DNA of 64,000 bases from NCBI GenBank assembly GCA_947629905.1, contig CANRFM010000009.1:1-64000 (forward strand), in the 5' to 3' direction. Of the stretch, positions 1-11,494 are shown one piece after another; the stretch's first letter is position 1, and every line of letters starts with the position of its first letter. Position numbers and translations under genes: made by a program. Source of the stretch: an uncultured Clostridia bacterium. GTDB taxonomy: Bacteria; Bacillota; Clostridia; Oscillospirales; Ruminococcaceae. Below the pieces are notes generated by a model. The model had not been told where the DNA came from and did not search any database. It worked only from the letters and a program-made list of their open reading frames with translations.

Positions 1-78
1 AACACGGCAGTTAAGCTCCCTTACGTCGAAAATACTTGGTTGGCGACGACCCGGAAATTCAGATAGGTGCCGGCTTCC
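1..78 (+). rRNA. rrf: 5S rRNA, 3' part (cut by the window start)
   Basis: The first bases match the 3' two thirds of a bacterial 5S rRNA: the loop region with the AACACGGCAGTTAAGCTC block at the very start, the GGCGACGACC stretch near base 42, and a closing GTGCCGGC near base 68-75 that would pair with the missing 5' end. The 5' third lies outside the window, so an rRNA operon ends here. The exact 3' end is estimated. A strong terminator follows immediately. Confidence 0.85.
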
Positions 79-83
79 TTCAT

Positions 84-121
84 AAAACAGACTGGGTTTC
101 TGGTCTGTTTTTTGGTTTTTT
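84..121 (+). terminator. Rho-independent terminator after 5S rRNA
   Basis: A 9-bp perfect stem, AAAACAGAC at 84-92 pairing with GTCTGTTTT at 103-111, is followed by a T-rich tail to about 121. It ends the rRNA operon. Confidence 0.85.
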
Positions 122-135
122 ACTTGCTTAAATAC

Positions 136-180
136 CAGCCCCTGTGATATTTTTAGGATACCACAGGGGCTGAATTTTTA
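136..180 (+). terminator. Second hairpin after the rRNA operon
   Basis: A GC-rich 11-bp perfect stem (136-146 with 162-172) closes on a loop that is AT-rich, and is followed by AATTTTTA on the plus strand. It looks like a back-up terminator for the rRNA operon. On the minus strand it could also stop transcription coming from pfkA, but the minus-strand tail is poor in T. Confidence 0.5.
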
Positions 181-199
181 TTGATTATTCATAAAGTCA

Positions 200-233
200 A
201 ACAGGAGACAGCTGCAATGAACTGTCCCCTGTT
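200..233 (-). terminator. Possible terminator of the pfkA operon
   Basis: An inverted repeat (200-211 with 222-233, one mismatch) lies 10 bases beyond the pfkA stop codon. The following minus-strand sequence contains only a short T run, so the terminator assignment rests on position and stem more than on the tail. Confidence 0.4.
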
Positions 234-242
234 ATTACAAAT

Positions 243-1319
243 TTATTCACCGAAAGAAATTCCCAGCTCTCTTGCTGTCTGCACAAGCTGTCCGTCGGGA
301 TCGACAAGCTTTTTCTTGCCGGCAATGTCTGCCAACTTGTTGGAAGTGACCTTTCCGTCTACGATAGCGACCGTGCGCCCGTATTTTTCCTCTGCTACCA
401 GCTTTGCGGCATGAACGCCGAACTGTGTCGCCAGCATCCGGTCGTAGGCACTCGGCGAACCACCACGAAGCATATGCCCCGGCACACACACCCTTGCCTC
501 AATGCCAGTATTTTTTTCGATTTGTGCAGCAATGCGGTTGGTGTCGTTGCCGTTTTCAAGGCGGTATTTTTCCCGCTGCTTTTTCTTGAGGGCTGCCGTT
601 TTCTTGTCAAACACACCCTCTGCCACAGCTAAGATCGAGAATGCCTTGCCCTTCTGCGCACGGCGTACCACAGCATCGCACACGCTGTCGATGTCGTAGG
701 GGATCTCCGGCAGCAAAATGATGTCCGCCCCGCCTGCAATGCCGGCATACAGTGTCAGCCAGCCTGCACGGTTGCCCATGATCTCACAGACTAAAATGCG
801 GGAATGGCTTGCGGCAGTCGTATGCAGTCTGTCCAGTGCATCCGTTGCAATATCCACAGCCGTGTGGAACCCAAAGGTCACATCCGTGCCGTAGAGGTCA
901 TTGTCAATGGTTTTCGGCAGTCCAATGACATTCAGCCCCTCCTCACTCAGCAGGTGGGAAGTCTTGTGCGTGCCATTACCGCCCAGCGTGAGCAGACAGT
1001 CAAGTTTCTGCTTCTTGTAGGTCTCCTTCATGTTCTTGACTTTGTCCACATTGTCCTCACCGATAACGGTCATCATCTTGAACGGCTGGCGCTTTGTGCC
1101 GAGGATCGTGCCGCCCTGTGTCAGAATGCCGGAAAACTCCGCCGGCTGCATCGTCCTGCACAGCCCGTTGATCAGCCCGTAGTAGCCGTTGGAAATACCA
1201 ACGATTTCTACTTTATCCTCTCCCATACGCTCGTAGCAAGCCTTTGCTACGCCACGGATGGTTGCATTCAGACCGGGGCAGTCGCCGCCGCTTGTCAGAA
1301 TACCAATACGTCTTTTCAT
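243..1319 (-). CDS. pfkA: 6-phosphofructokinase
   Basis: Phosphorylates fructose 6-phosphate to fructose 1,6-bisphosphate in glycolysis (cytosol). The 358-residue protein has the N-terminal nucleotide loop GGDCPGLN (11-18), a GGNGT motif (113-117), PKTIDND with the catalytic aspartates (135-141) and the substrate motif MGNRAGW. The phosphodonor is not certain. Glycine at the position of E. coli Gly104 favours ATP, whereas lysine at the position of Gly124 (PKTIDND) is typical of PPi-dependent enzymes but also occurs in some ATP-dependent ones. Asn replaces the usual Asp103. The start is ATG behind AAGGAGGAACATCC. It lies 78 bp after the hemolysin III family gene and may share its operon. Confidence 0.93.
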   Translation of the reverse strand: MKRRIGILTSGGDCPGLNATIRGVAKACYERMGEDKVEIVGISNGYYGLINGLCRTMQPAEFSGILTQGGTILGTKRQPFKMMTVIGEDNVDKVKNMKETYKKQKLDCLLTLGGNGTHKTSHLLSEEGLNVIGLPKTIDNDLYGTDVTFGFHTAVDIATDALDRLHTTAASHSRILVCEIMGNRAGWLTLYAGIAGGADIILLPEIPYDIDSVCDAVVRRAQKGKAFSILAVAEGVFDKKTAALKKKQREKYRLENGNDTNRIAAQIEKNTGIEARVCVPGHMLRGGSPSAYDRMLATQFGVHAAKLVAEEKYGRTVAIVDGKVTSNKLADIAGKKKLVDPDGQLVQTARELGISFGE

Positions 1320-1397
1320 GGATGTTCCTCCTTATGGATGGTCTGCCCTGCGGCAGACTCTGTATTATTGCAAAATTTTTCTGCCCGTTCCGGAACT

Positions 1398-2075
1398 TTA
1401 CGCCAGCGGAAGAGCAATTGCCCAGAATACCGAAAACCAGTGCAGCACACTCCCGCCGACGACAAAGAGATGCCACACGGAATGGAAATACCGAATGCCC
1501 TTTTTGGCATAGAAAATGACACCGAGCGAATAGAGCACGCCCCCCAGTATCAGCATGATCAGGCTGAACTGCGGCATACCCTCTTTCAGGGGCTTGATGG
1601 CAAAGATGATGCCCCACCCCATGAGGATATAGCAGAACGTGGAGATCTTGCGGAATTTCTGGAGACTCACAGAACTAAGCACAATACCCAGTACCGCAGC
1701 CCCCCAGATGCACCCGAAAATCGTCCACCCCAGCCACATTGGATGAATGCAGCACAGGGTATAGGGGGTATACGTCCCCGCAATCAGCAGGAAAATCGTG
1801 TTATGGTCTAAAATCTGAAATACTTTTTTCGCAGTCGGGTTGGTGATCGCATGATAGAGCGTGGACATCATGTAGAGAATGATGAGCGATGCCCCGAAAA
1901 TCGAGCCGGACACAACTTCCATTGCGCCCCTGTTGATGGCAGAAAACACGATCAGCAGCACAGTACCCGCAATGGAGAGCAGTGCCCCGATGCCATGTGT
2001 GACAGAATTGAAAATTTCCTCACCGGTCGTGTAAAGCTTCTTTGGCTTCAGCGGTGCAGCAGCAGTTTTTGTCAT
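1398..2075 (-). CDS. trhA: Hemolysin III / PAQR family membrane protein (TrhA-like)
   Basis: A 225-residue integral membrane protein with seven hydrophobic segments. It carries the family's conserved metal-site residues: STLYHAI in the third segment region, DHNTIFLLIAGTYTP in the middle, and a C-terminal HSVWHLFVVGGSVLHW block with two histidines. Family members influence membrane fluidity or lipid homeostasis; the hemolysin name is historical and haemolysis is not implied. The upstream signalling gene's TGA overlaps the ATG by one base (TGATG). A GTG one codon earlier (2078) has better spacing to GGAAAGGAGC and is an alternative start. Confidence 0.88.
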   Translation of the reverse strand: MTKTAAAPLKPKKLYTTGEEIFNSVTHGIGALLSIAGTVLLIVFSAINRGAMEVVSGSIFGASLIILYMMSTLYHAITNPTAKKVFQILDHNTIFLLIAGTYTPYTLCCIHPMWLGWTIFGCIWGAAVLGIVLSSVSLQKFRKISTFCYILMGWGIIFAIKPLKEGMPQFSLIMLILGGVLYSLGVIFYAKKGIRYFHSVWHLFVVGGSVLHWFSVFWAIALPLA

Positions 2076-4369
2076 CACGTATCAAGCTCCTTTCCGTATG
2101 TATTGATTTCCAGCCGTTTCTGGAATTCCATAGCTGTCATGGGCTTGCCGTACAGGTAGCCCTGAATGTAATCACAGCCCATTTTCCGGAGAATTTCTGC
2201 CTGTCCGGGGTATTCCACACCCTCGGCAATGGTTTCGATCTGCATAGACCTTGCGATCTTAATGACAGCGGAAACGATCTCCTGTGCGACCATATCGGTT
2301 TCAATTTCAATGATGAACGACCTGTCCAGTTTCAGCAGCGTCAGCGGCAGAAGCTGGATATAGCTCAAAGAAGAATACCCCGTCCCGAAGTCGTCCATTG
2401 CCAATAAAATGCCCATTTCCCGCAGCGCATTCATCTGCTGCACGGTGTAATTCACATCTCCGAGCGCAAGTCGCTCCGTCAGTTCCAGTTCGAGCCATTT
2501 TGCCTGCAAACCGGCTTTGCACAGTTCCTCCTTGACGACCTCACAGACATTTGCCTGATAGAAGTCACCGGAAGCAAAGTTAATGGACATGACAATGGGC
2601 GTAAGCTTCATCTGCTGCCAGAGGGCATTCTGCTGACAGGCTTCGCAAAGTACGAAATGGCTGATCTCCGAGATCATACCCGTCTTTTCGGCGATCGGGA
2701 TAAAGACATTCGGGGAGATCATCGTGCCGTCCGGCTTGATCCAGCGAATGAGTGCCTCAGCACCCATGATCTTTTCGGTCTGAATATCGATCTTCGGCTG
2801 ATAGTACAGCTGAAGATGATGATTTTCAATGGCGTTGGCAAGCTCTTTCTCCATTTCGCCCTGATTGACCATTTCACGGTGCATATTGGCATCATAGCCC
2901 ATGACATAGGACATTTCGCCCTTGCCCATGGCGAGTGCGAACTCAGCGTGTTCCAGTACTTCATGGAAGCTGCTGCCGTCTGTCGGAATGCGGGCAAAAC
3001 CTGCCGAACAGGTCAGTGTCAGGGAGGAAAATTCCCCGGTGGAAAGCGTTTCCATATCCTGCCGGATGTGTTCGAGCGTGCGTCCCGGCAGTTCATCATC
3101 GCCGTAATCGGTGTAGTCATGCATCACGATTGCAAAATTATCCGCACTCACCCTTGCTGCAAAACCGCCGGCAGCGGTGTATTTGCACAGGATATGTGCG
3201 AAATTTCGTAAAATCTTGTCACCGTTCTCGTAACCGTAGGAGTCATTCACGATATGGAACCGGTCAATGTCCAGTACCATGATCCACCCGCAGGTGTCCA
3301 TTGCCTTGCAGATCCGGTAGGTTTCTTCTCCGTCATGCATCAGCTTGTTGCGGTTGGCAATTTCTGTAATTTCATCCAGAAAGGCAAGCCGCTCGATGGT
3401 GGCATCTTTCTGCTTTTCCTCGGTCAGGTCGATCAGTGCGCCGCCGATGATCGGCACACCGTCCGCAGAAAGCAGGTTTTCGTGGTAGTGGTAGGAGTAC
3501 CAGATATAGGGCTTGCCCGCATGGGAACGGATACGCAGTTCCAGTGACCGGGGTGTCGGAGGCGCAGACGGATCAGTTGCTGTCCGCACCTTACTCAGGT
3601 ACTCATCAAAGATAATGCGGTCGTCCGGGTGCAGTTTTTTCCGGAAGTCCACAAAGGAGATCTCATTTTCTTCAATGCCGAGGAACTGCATCGCCTCGTC
3701 CGACACAAAATACACATCGTGTACGCTTTCACACAGCAGAATGCCGATACCGGACAGCTTCATGGAGACCTGATAGCGGTTCTGTGAGTTTTTCAGGCTC
3801 TGCGCATAGGCAGTCAGAGAGATCTTTGCCCGCTCGAGATTTGTCGTCTCAAAGCCGATCGTAAAGAACAGTGCCGCCTGCGAGCCTTGTTTCAGCAGAG
3901 AGGTCGTCCAGTTGATATAGCGCCTTTCATCATGTGCATCCACAATGCAGCTCCGTTCGATCGTCTCTCCTGCCATAGCCTCCCCCGCATCACGGGGACT
4001 GATGCCGATGCTGTGGAAAAAATGACTCAGCAGCACCGAAGCATCCCCGGGATCTTCGCTCTCGTCAATACCAAGCAGTTCATCCATTGCCTGATTGGTA
4101 TAGAGGGTCGAAAGATCATTCGACCAGATAAAGGCAGGCACATCAACCTGTTCGACCATTTCACAGATACGGGAAATATCAATGGTACTGTGCTGCCGCT
4201 GATAAAAGCGTACAGCAACCACAAGCGTGATCGTAAAGACGATCATCGCAAGGACGTACACACGCAATGCCCCAAAGGCGCTTTCCGGATTGCTTTCCAC
4301 AAAGCCCAGCACAAGAATGGACACTACGGCAAACACTATTTCTAACCAGAGAACGGTATTCTTCTTCAT
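2075..4369 (-). CDS. Membrane PAS-GGDEF-EAL cyclic-di-GMP protein, likely phosphodiesterase
   Basis: A 764-residue sensor. Two N-terminal membrane segments (about 7-26 and 35-54) are followed by two PAS-like regions (about 75-130 and 200-320), a GGDEF domain and a C-terminal EAL domain. The GGDEF signature is replaced by SADNF, so cyclase activity is unlikely. The EAL domain keeps the metal and catalytic motifs (GAEALIRW, ELTE, DDFGTGYSSL, KLDRSF, EGVE), so it should hydrolyse c-di-GMP, perhaps tuned by the degenerate GGDEF domain or the PAS sensors. It heads the group running to trhA and pfkA, behind its own sigma-A promoter. Confidence 0.9.
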   Translation of the reverse strand: MKKNTVLWLEIVFAVVSILVLGFVESNPESAFGALRVYVLAMIVFTITLVVAVRFYQRQHSTIDISRICEMVEQVDVPAFIWSNDLSTLYTNQAMDELLGIDESEDPGDASVLLSHFFHSIGISPRDAGEAMAGETIERSCIVDAHDERRYINWTTSLLKQGSQAALFFTIGFETTNLERAKISLTAYAQSLKNSQNRYQVSMKLSGIGILLCESVHDVYFVSDEAMQFLGIEENEISFVDFRKKLHPDDRIIFDEYLSKVRTATDPSAPPTPRSLELRIRSHAGKPYIWYSYHYHENLLSADGVPIIGGALIDLTEEKQKDATIERLAFLDEITEIANRNKLMHDGEETYRICKAMDTCGWIMVLDIDRFHIVNDSYGYENGDKILRNFAHILCKYTAAGGFAARVSADNFAIVMHDYTDYGDDELPGRTLEHIRQDMETLSTGEFSSLTLTCSAGFARIPTDGSSFHEVLEHAEFALAMGKGEMSYVMGYDANMHREMVNQGEMEKELANAIENHHLQLYYQPKIDIQTEKIMGAEALIRWIKPDGTMISPNVFIPIAEKTGMISEISHFVLCEACQQNALWQQMKLTPIVMSINFASGDFYQANVCEVVKEELCKAGLQAKWLELELTERLALGDVNYTVQQMNALREMGILLAMDDFGTGYSSLSYIQLLPLTLLKLDRSFIIEIETDMVAQEIVSAVIKIARSMQIETIAEGVEYPGQAEILRKMGCDYIQGYLYGKPMTAMEFQKRLEINTYGKELDT

Positions 4370-4474
4370 CGCATTTCACCACCGACGTGGAGTTACCCCC
4401 TTATGACTTCCCAATTCTATCCTGTCCGGGGCATTTCATCCGTCATATGCCCCATAGGATAATCTTTCTATTTT

Positions 4475-4503
4475 ATTATACTCCGTTTAATTAAAAAAGT
4501 CAA
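4475..4503 (-). promoter_or_regulatory. Sigma-A promoter for the PAS-GGDEF-EAL operon
   Basis: On the minus strand, TTGACT (4498-4503) is followed by a 17-bp spacer and TATAAT (4475-4480), about 105 bp upstream of the ATG at 4369. Confidence 0.8.
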
Positions 4504-4594
4504 TGGATTCCGGTTATTTTTATGCCAAATTTTTCGGATTTGTAAATGTGATGTGCTTTTTGCAGAAAAAGCGGATCTCAATGCTGCCTATGTG

Positions 4595-5842
4595 TTACAG
4601 GGACTGCATTTTTTCAGTCAGCAAAGCAGCTGACTCCTGACAGAAGAGGATGCGCCTGCGCAGCGGTTTCCATGATAGTTGGCTGACTGCCAGTGCGCCG
4701 TACTTCCAGTAATCGCTGCCATTCTGCGCATCAAGCAGGGAAAGGCTTCCATCCCGGCAGGGGAATCCCCGGAACACCTCTGCTTCCTGTGCATCTGGTC
4801 GGTACATCAGCCCGTCAAGCAGCCGCTGCGTGCAGCGGAGCATTTGCGCTTCGGGGAAAGAGGCATACCGGATATCCGCCGCAGACAGTGCCGCAAATTC
4901 CCGGCACAGAGCGATCTGCTGATGAACCGCCTCTGACAAGGCACCGTCCTCTAAATTTTCCTGCAAAACCGGAACAAACCGTCCGTTTTCTTCCCGATAC
5001 CCCACAGCAGCACCATGCGGCGCTGCGCACATACAGGACAACAGACTGCGGCTGAAACGTGCCCGCCGTTTCACATCTTCCTGTGTAAAATACCACGTGG
5101 TGCAGACCCCGTCCGCAGCCTTGGGGCGTTCGCTCAGCCCGAAATAAAATCCCGTCACCGAAGGCATATCGTCAAGCAGCATCCGCAAAGAACGCTGCAC
5201 CGTGCTTGCCCAGCCGGCATCCACGATCCCGAAAGATGTACCGTCCGTCAGGTTCTCCTGTGCAAGATACCCCCTGACCGCTGCAAAGGCTTTGGCAGCG
5301 TGCTGTGCTGCCATCTGCCGGAATGCCACGGAACGGCGCAGGGAATCGCACAGCGTTCCGTAATCTTCCTCGGAGAGCAGTTTCTGCCCGTCCGTTTCGG
5401 AAACGGAAAGCTCCGCATACAGCGTAAGCCGCTCTTCCTGTGTCAGCCCGGTACGGTTGCAGATATGCCGCAGCGTGCGCCGGTTGCCCGGCTGAAGCAG
5501 CAGCGCCATGCCCTCCTCCGTGTCCATTCTGTGCAAACAGGGCAGCCGGAGAGAGCTTTCTGAGCAGTACAGATAGCGCAGATCGAGTGAAACCGGGCAG
5601 ACACGGGCAATCTCCCGTGCAATCTCGAGCATGATATAGCCGTCTCTTGCCAAAAAGTACAGCCGTTTCAAGCCCATGCGCTCTGCCTGTTCCAGCACGT
5701 GCCACACATACAGGAACAGCACCGGTGCAGTGACCTGCGCCGTTACCCGCACAAGAGGGGTGTCCTGTGCTTGCAGAAGTGCTTCCGCCGCCTTGGCAAG
5801 AGGCTGAAAACTGCGCAGGGCGGATGCATATTTTCTGTCCAT
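4595..5842 (-). CDS. HAD-superfamily-like protein (COG5610 type)
   Basis: A 415-residue cytosolic protein with a YFLARDGY motif (62-69) and a later SFGIVDAGWASTVQ motif. These resemble the predicted HAD-like hydrolases (COG5610) that often accompany glycosyltransferases and surface-polysaccharide genes. The substrate is unknown. Its ATG overlaps the stop of the UDP-sugar pyrophosphorylase gene by one base (TGATG), so the two are translationally coupled and probably act on the same glycan or sugar nucleotide; that link is inference. A TTG one codon earlier (5845) is also possible. No obvious terminator follows. Confidence 0.6.
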   Translation of the reverse strand: MDRKYASALRSFQPLAKAAEALLQAQDTPLVRVTAQVTAPVLFLYVWHVLEQAERMGLKRLYFLARDGYIMLEIAREIARVCPVSLDLRYLYCSESSLRLPCLHRMDTEEGMALLLQPGNRRTLRHICNRTGLTQEERLTLYAELSVSETDGQKLLSEEDYGTLCDSLRRSVAFRQMAAQHAAKAFAAVRGYLAQENLTDGTSFGIVDAGWASTVQRSLRMLLDDMPSVTGFYFGLSERPKAADGVCTTWYFTQEDVKRRARFSRSLLSCMCAAPHGAAVGYREENGRFVPVLQENLEDGALSEAVHQQIALCREFAALSAADIRYASFPEAQMLRCTQRLLDGLMYRPDAQEAEVFRGFPCRDGSLSLLDAQNGSDYWKYGALAVSQLSWKPLRRRILFCQESAALLTEKMQSL

Positions 5843-7074
5843 CAAAGCGTGATGCCGTTCTTTTGCAGCAGTTCCCGTGCAGAAACCACAGAATCCACAC
5901 CGTCCGGGTTCTTGATGGGTGCAAATTCCCGGCTGCGGTCCACCTCAAAGGCAAGGCAGTCTTTCTGCAAGTGTATCATGTCCAGCACCAGCGTTTCAAA
6001 TTTGTAGGCATTCGGTTCTGCGGGGCTGATCTTTTCACCGTTCTCGTCGATATAGGGCACTTTCTTGTTGACAATGTGCATCGGCAGCGTATTCTGTAAC
6101 AGTTCCGTCAGCTTTTCGGTGCGGAACAGGTAGTTCAGAGTGACACCGTAATTATAGGACAGCCGTCCGTCCGGTTCACGGCGGGTGATCATTTCCTCTG
6201 TCATTTCGTAGTATTCCACAATGGACGGCGTTCCGTCCTCCAGACACAGCACACCAAGCCGTTCTTCCGGCTCTGCCTTCGCAACGACTTTAGAGGCGCA
6301 CTCACAGCCGGAAAGCGCAGCAGCCCCCACAAAACACGGGTCAGCAATACGCTGTAACACATTGTCCACCGCAAAGACATTCAGCCAGTCAATGCCCTCC
6401 CGCTGCAGCAGCGCCAGCAGTCCGCTTTTCACCAGTGAGGAGAACCAGCCGCCGTTCCCGTTCGGGGATGTGGCAAGCCGTCCCTTTTCTTCGAGCAGAA
6501 TTTTCCCGTCCGTGTCAACGGCAGGAGCCATTTCCTGAATGAAGAAATGCACATATTCCGGATCATAGCCGAAATACTTCATTTCCTCGAAGAAATTTCG
6601 TGTGTCCTCGTCATTCTTTTCACTCGTCATGACAAACAGATGCAGGTAGGCACCTGCCCTGTCCACAACTTCCATCAGGTTGCGGATCAGGCACTCGAAG
6701 ATATACAGCGGACGTGTCAGCCCGATATTGTACATCCCTTTCGGCTTGTCAGACCCAAGGCGAGTCCCCATGCCGCCCGCAAGCAGCACTGCTCCGACTT
6801 TACCCTGCCGGATCGCCTCCAGTCCGGCATTCTCAAAGCGTTCCCGATTCTGGTCGATCTCCTCCATAGTCAGCGCCCCAAGGGGTTCTATCCTGCCCCG
6901 AGGCAGTTCGCCGTCCTTGTGGTACTGCCGGAATACTTCCAGCAGCTGCGGGTCGAGGGCTTCGATCTGTGCCAGCAGTTCCTCCTGTTCAGTTTCACTC
7001 AGTGTATCATACCATTTGAGCAGATGGGTCTGCCCCAACTGTTCCAGTTTTGCCTGTGCTTCTGTATAATTCAT
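5842..7074 (-). CDS. UTP--sugar-1-phosphate uridylyltransferase (UDPGP family)
   Basis: 410 residues. The nucleotide-binding signature GGMGTRLGSDKPKG lies at 100-113, after a helical N-terminal region of about 70 residues, as in eukaryotic-type UDP-glucose and UDP-N-acetylhexosamine pyrophosphorylases rather than bacterial GalU. The product is a UDP-sugar. The specific sugar cannot be read from the sequence, but LATSPNGNGGWF and the overall pattern favour a UDP-GlcNAc/GalNAc-type enzyme. The ATG at 7074 is chosen because of GGGGAGGA 8 bases upstream and the promoter just beyond; the open frame extends further without a usable start. Confidence 0.82.
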   Translation of the reverse strand: MNYTEAQAKLEQLGQTHLLKWYDTLSETEQEELLAQIEALDPQLLEVFRQYHKDGELPRGRIEPLGALTMEEIDQNRERFENAGLEAIRQGKVGAVLLAGGMGTRLGSDKPKGMYNIGLTRPLYIFECLIRNLMEVVDRAGAYLHLFVMTSEKNDEDTRNFFEEMKYFGYDPEYVHFFIQEMAPAVDTDGKILLEEKGRLATSPNGNGGWFSSLVKSGLLALLQREGIDWLNVFAVDNVLQRIADPCFVGAAALSGCECASKVVAKAEPEERLGVLCLEDGTPSIVEYYEMTEEMITRREPDGRLSYNYGVTLNYLFRTEKLTELLQNTLPMHIVNKKVPYIDENGEKISPAEPNAYKFETLVLDMIHLQKDCLAFEVDRSREFAPIKNPDGVDSVVSARELLQKNGITL

Positions 7075-7110
7075 GTGTTTTCCTCCCCTGATAAAGCAAT
7101 AATTATTTAT

Positions 7111-7139
7111 AGTATAACATATTATTCCTAAAAAATCAA
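7111..7139 (-). promoter_or_regulatory. Sigma-A promoter for the UDPGP-HAD operon
   Basis: On the minus strand, TTGATT (7134-7139), 17-bp spacer, TATACT (7111-7116). It lies between the ATP synthase terminator and the ATG at 7074. Confidence 0.8.
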
Positions 7140-7164
7140 TAACTTTTTTGTGAATTTGTATAAA

Positions 7165-7200
7165 AAGTGCAAAAAATCCCCTTCCAGAAAGGAAGGGGAT
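7165..7200 (-). terminator. Rho-independent terminator of the ATP synthase operon
   Basis: A 10-bp perfect stem (7176-7185 with 7191-7200) with a 5-base loop is followed on the minus strand by a run of T. It lies directly after the atpC stop codon. Confidence 0.88.
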
Positions 7201-7204
7201 GTGG

Positions 7205-7645
7205 TCAGTGATTCTTTTTGGGGGTCTGTATCGTCCCTGCACCGTGACCGGAAACAGAAAGTCGGTTCAAGGCACGCTGTAATTTCAGGTTGGCACGCTG
7301 TAGGCGATCCGGCTCGTTCTGCGCCTTTTCGATTTTTGCAAGGGCATCTTTCCGGGAGCGTTCTGCCCAGTCGGGATCGATATCCTCCGCCCACTCAGCA
7401 GCCGTGGAAAGCACGGTCGTCCGGTCTTCGGAGACTTTCAGAACGCCCTCCGCAACGGCAGCACGGCGCACCTCGCCGTTCTCCATTTTGACCGTCATTG
7501 CACCCGTCCGGAGAATTGCCGCATATTTGGCGTGTCCTGCCAGTATCCCCACATCGCCCTCTGTCGTGCGGGCAATGACCTCCTGCACCTCACCGTCAAA
7601 CAGCTTTTTGTCCGGCGTGAGGATCATGAAGCGAAATGTTTTCAT
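7205..7645 (-). CDS. atpC: ATP synthase F1 epsilon subunit
   Basis: 146 residues: an N-terminal beta-sandwich with the usual LTPDKKLFDGEVQEVIARTTEGDVGILAGHA-type region, then a C-terminal helical hairpin that can inhibit ATP hydrolysis in this family. It is the last gene of the operon, 6 bp after atpD, and is followed at once by a terminator. The tail after about residue 130 (Gly/Lys-rich) is not conserved family sequence. Confidence 0.95.
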   Translation of the reverse strand: MKTFRFMILTPDKKLFDGEVQEVIARTTEGDVGILAGHAKYAAILRTGAMTVKMENGEVRRAAVAEGVLKVSEDRTTVLSTAAEWAEDIDPDWAERSRKDALAKIEKAQNEPDRLQRANLKLQRALNRLSVSGHGAGTIQTPKKNH

Positions 7646-7651
7646 ACCCCG

Positions 7652-9058
<1,407 letters not shown>

Positions 9059-9068
9059 TCAAAAGGGC

Positions 9069-9935
9069 TTACTGCTGCGCATTTGCGCCGCCCACAATTT
9101 CCGTGATCTCCTGCGTGATCGCACCCTGTCTTGCCCGGTTGTACTGTAGGCTCAGGCTGTCGATCATTTCCGTCGCATTGTCTGTGGCGTTCTCCATTGC
9201 GGTGCGCCTTGCTGCCTGTTCCGAGGCAAAGGATTCCACGATCGCCCCATAGAGCAGCCCGGCAATGTACTTCGGCACAAGCTGATCAAACACTGCCTCC
9301 GGGGAGGGATCATATTCCACGGCACTCCGGTTCGGCTTGCTGTCGGCAATATCCGTCAGCGGAATGACCTGTATCCATTCCTGCTCCTGCCGGATGGGGG
9401 AAATATAGTCCGTGAACAGCAGTTCCACGCTTTGCAGGGAAGCGTGCCGCTTGTAAGTATCCAGCACCAGTTCGGCAATGTCCATGCCGACATAGATGCT
9501 TACGTGTTCCGCAATGTGGTCGTAGCTTTTCAGAATTTTCGCACCACGGCGTGTGAAGTAGTCCACCGCCTTCTGCCCGATGGGGAGCACGACAGGATCG
9601 ACCCCCTTGGCGGTCAGTTCGTCCATGCGGCTCTGTGCCATGCGGAAAATATTGGAATTAAATCCGCCCGCAAGTCCCCTGTCGCCCGCAATGACGATCA
9701 GCAGCGCAGAACCATTTTCCGTGCGCTTGTGGATGTACTGCGAGTTGAAGTAGGAATCCTCCGAGGCAATTTCAGCCATGAGCTGATACACTGCCCGGTA
9801 GTACGGCTCCGCATCGTCCGCACGGTCTTTGGCACGGCGGAACTTGGAAGAAGCCACAAGCTCCATGGCTTTGGTGATCTGCATGGTGCTTTCCACGGAA
9901 TGAATGCGCCGTTTAATATCCTTTAAGTTCGGCAT
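9069..9935 (-). CDS. atpG: ATP synthase F1 gamma subunit
   Basis: 288 residues. The N-terminal helix (DIKRRIHSVESTMQITKAMELVA) and the C-terminal helix ending ARQGAITQEITEIVGGANA form the rotating coiled-coil shaft that links the c-ring to the catalytic hexamer. Both terminal helices are intact. It lies 15 bp after atpA. Confidence 0.96.
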   Translation of the reverse strand: MPNLKDIKRRIHSVESTMQITKAMELVASSKFRRAKDRADDAEPYYRAVYQLMAEIASEDSYFNSQYIHKRTENGSALLIVIAGDRGLAGGFNSNIFRMAQSRMDELTAKGVDPVVLPIGQKAVDYFTRRGAKILKSYDHIAEHVSIYVGMDIAELVLDTYKRHASLQSVELLFTDYISPIRQEQEWIQVIPLTDIADSKPNRSAVEYDPSPEAVFDQLVPKYIAGLLYGAIVESFASEQAARRTAMENATDNATEMIDSLSLQYNRARQGAITQEITEIVGGANAQQ

Positions 9936-9950
9936 ACACGCACTCCTTTG

Positions 9951-11474
<1,524 letters not shown>

Positions 11475-11494
11475 TCAATTCCTATGATAATGGC

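Noticed and set aside
2657-3211. 184-residue plus-strand frame opposite the GGDEF-EAL gene
   Set aside because: It has no ribosome site and no recognisable motifs, and the codons are the mirror of the real gene; a shadow frame from high G+C third positions.
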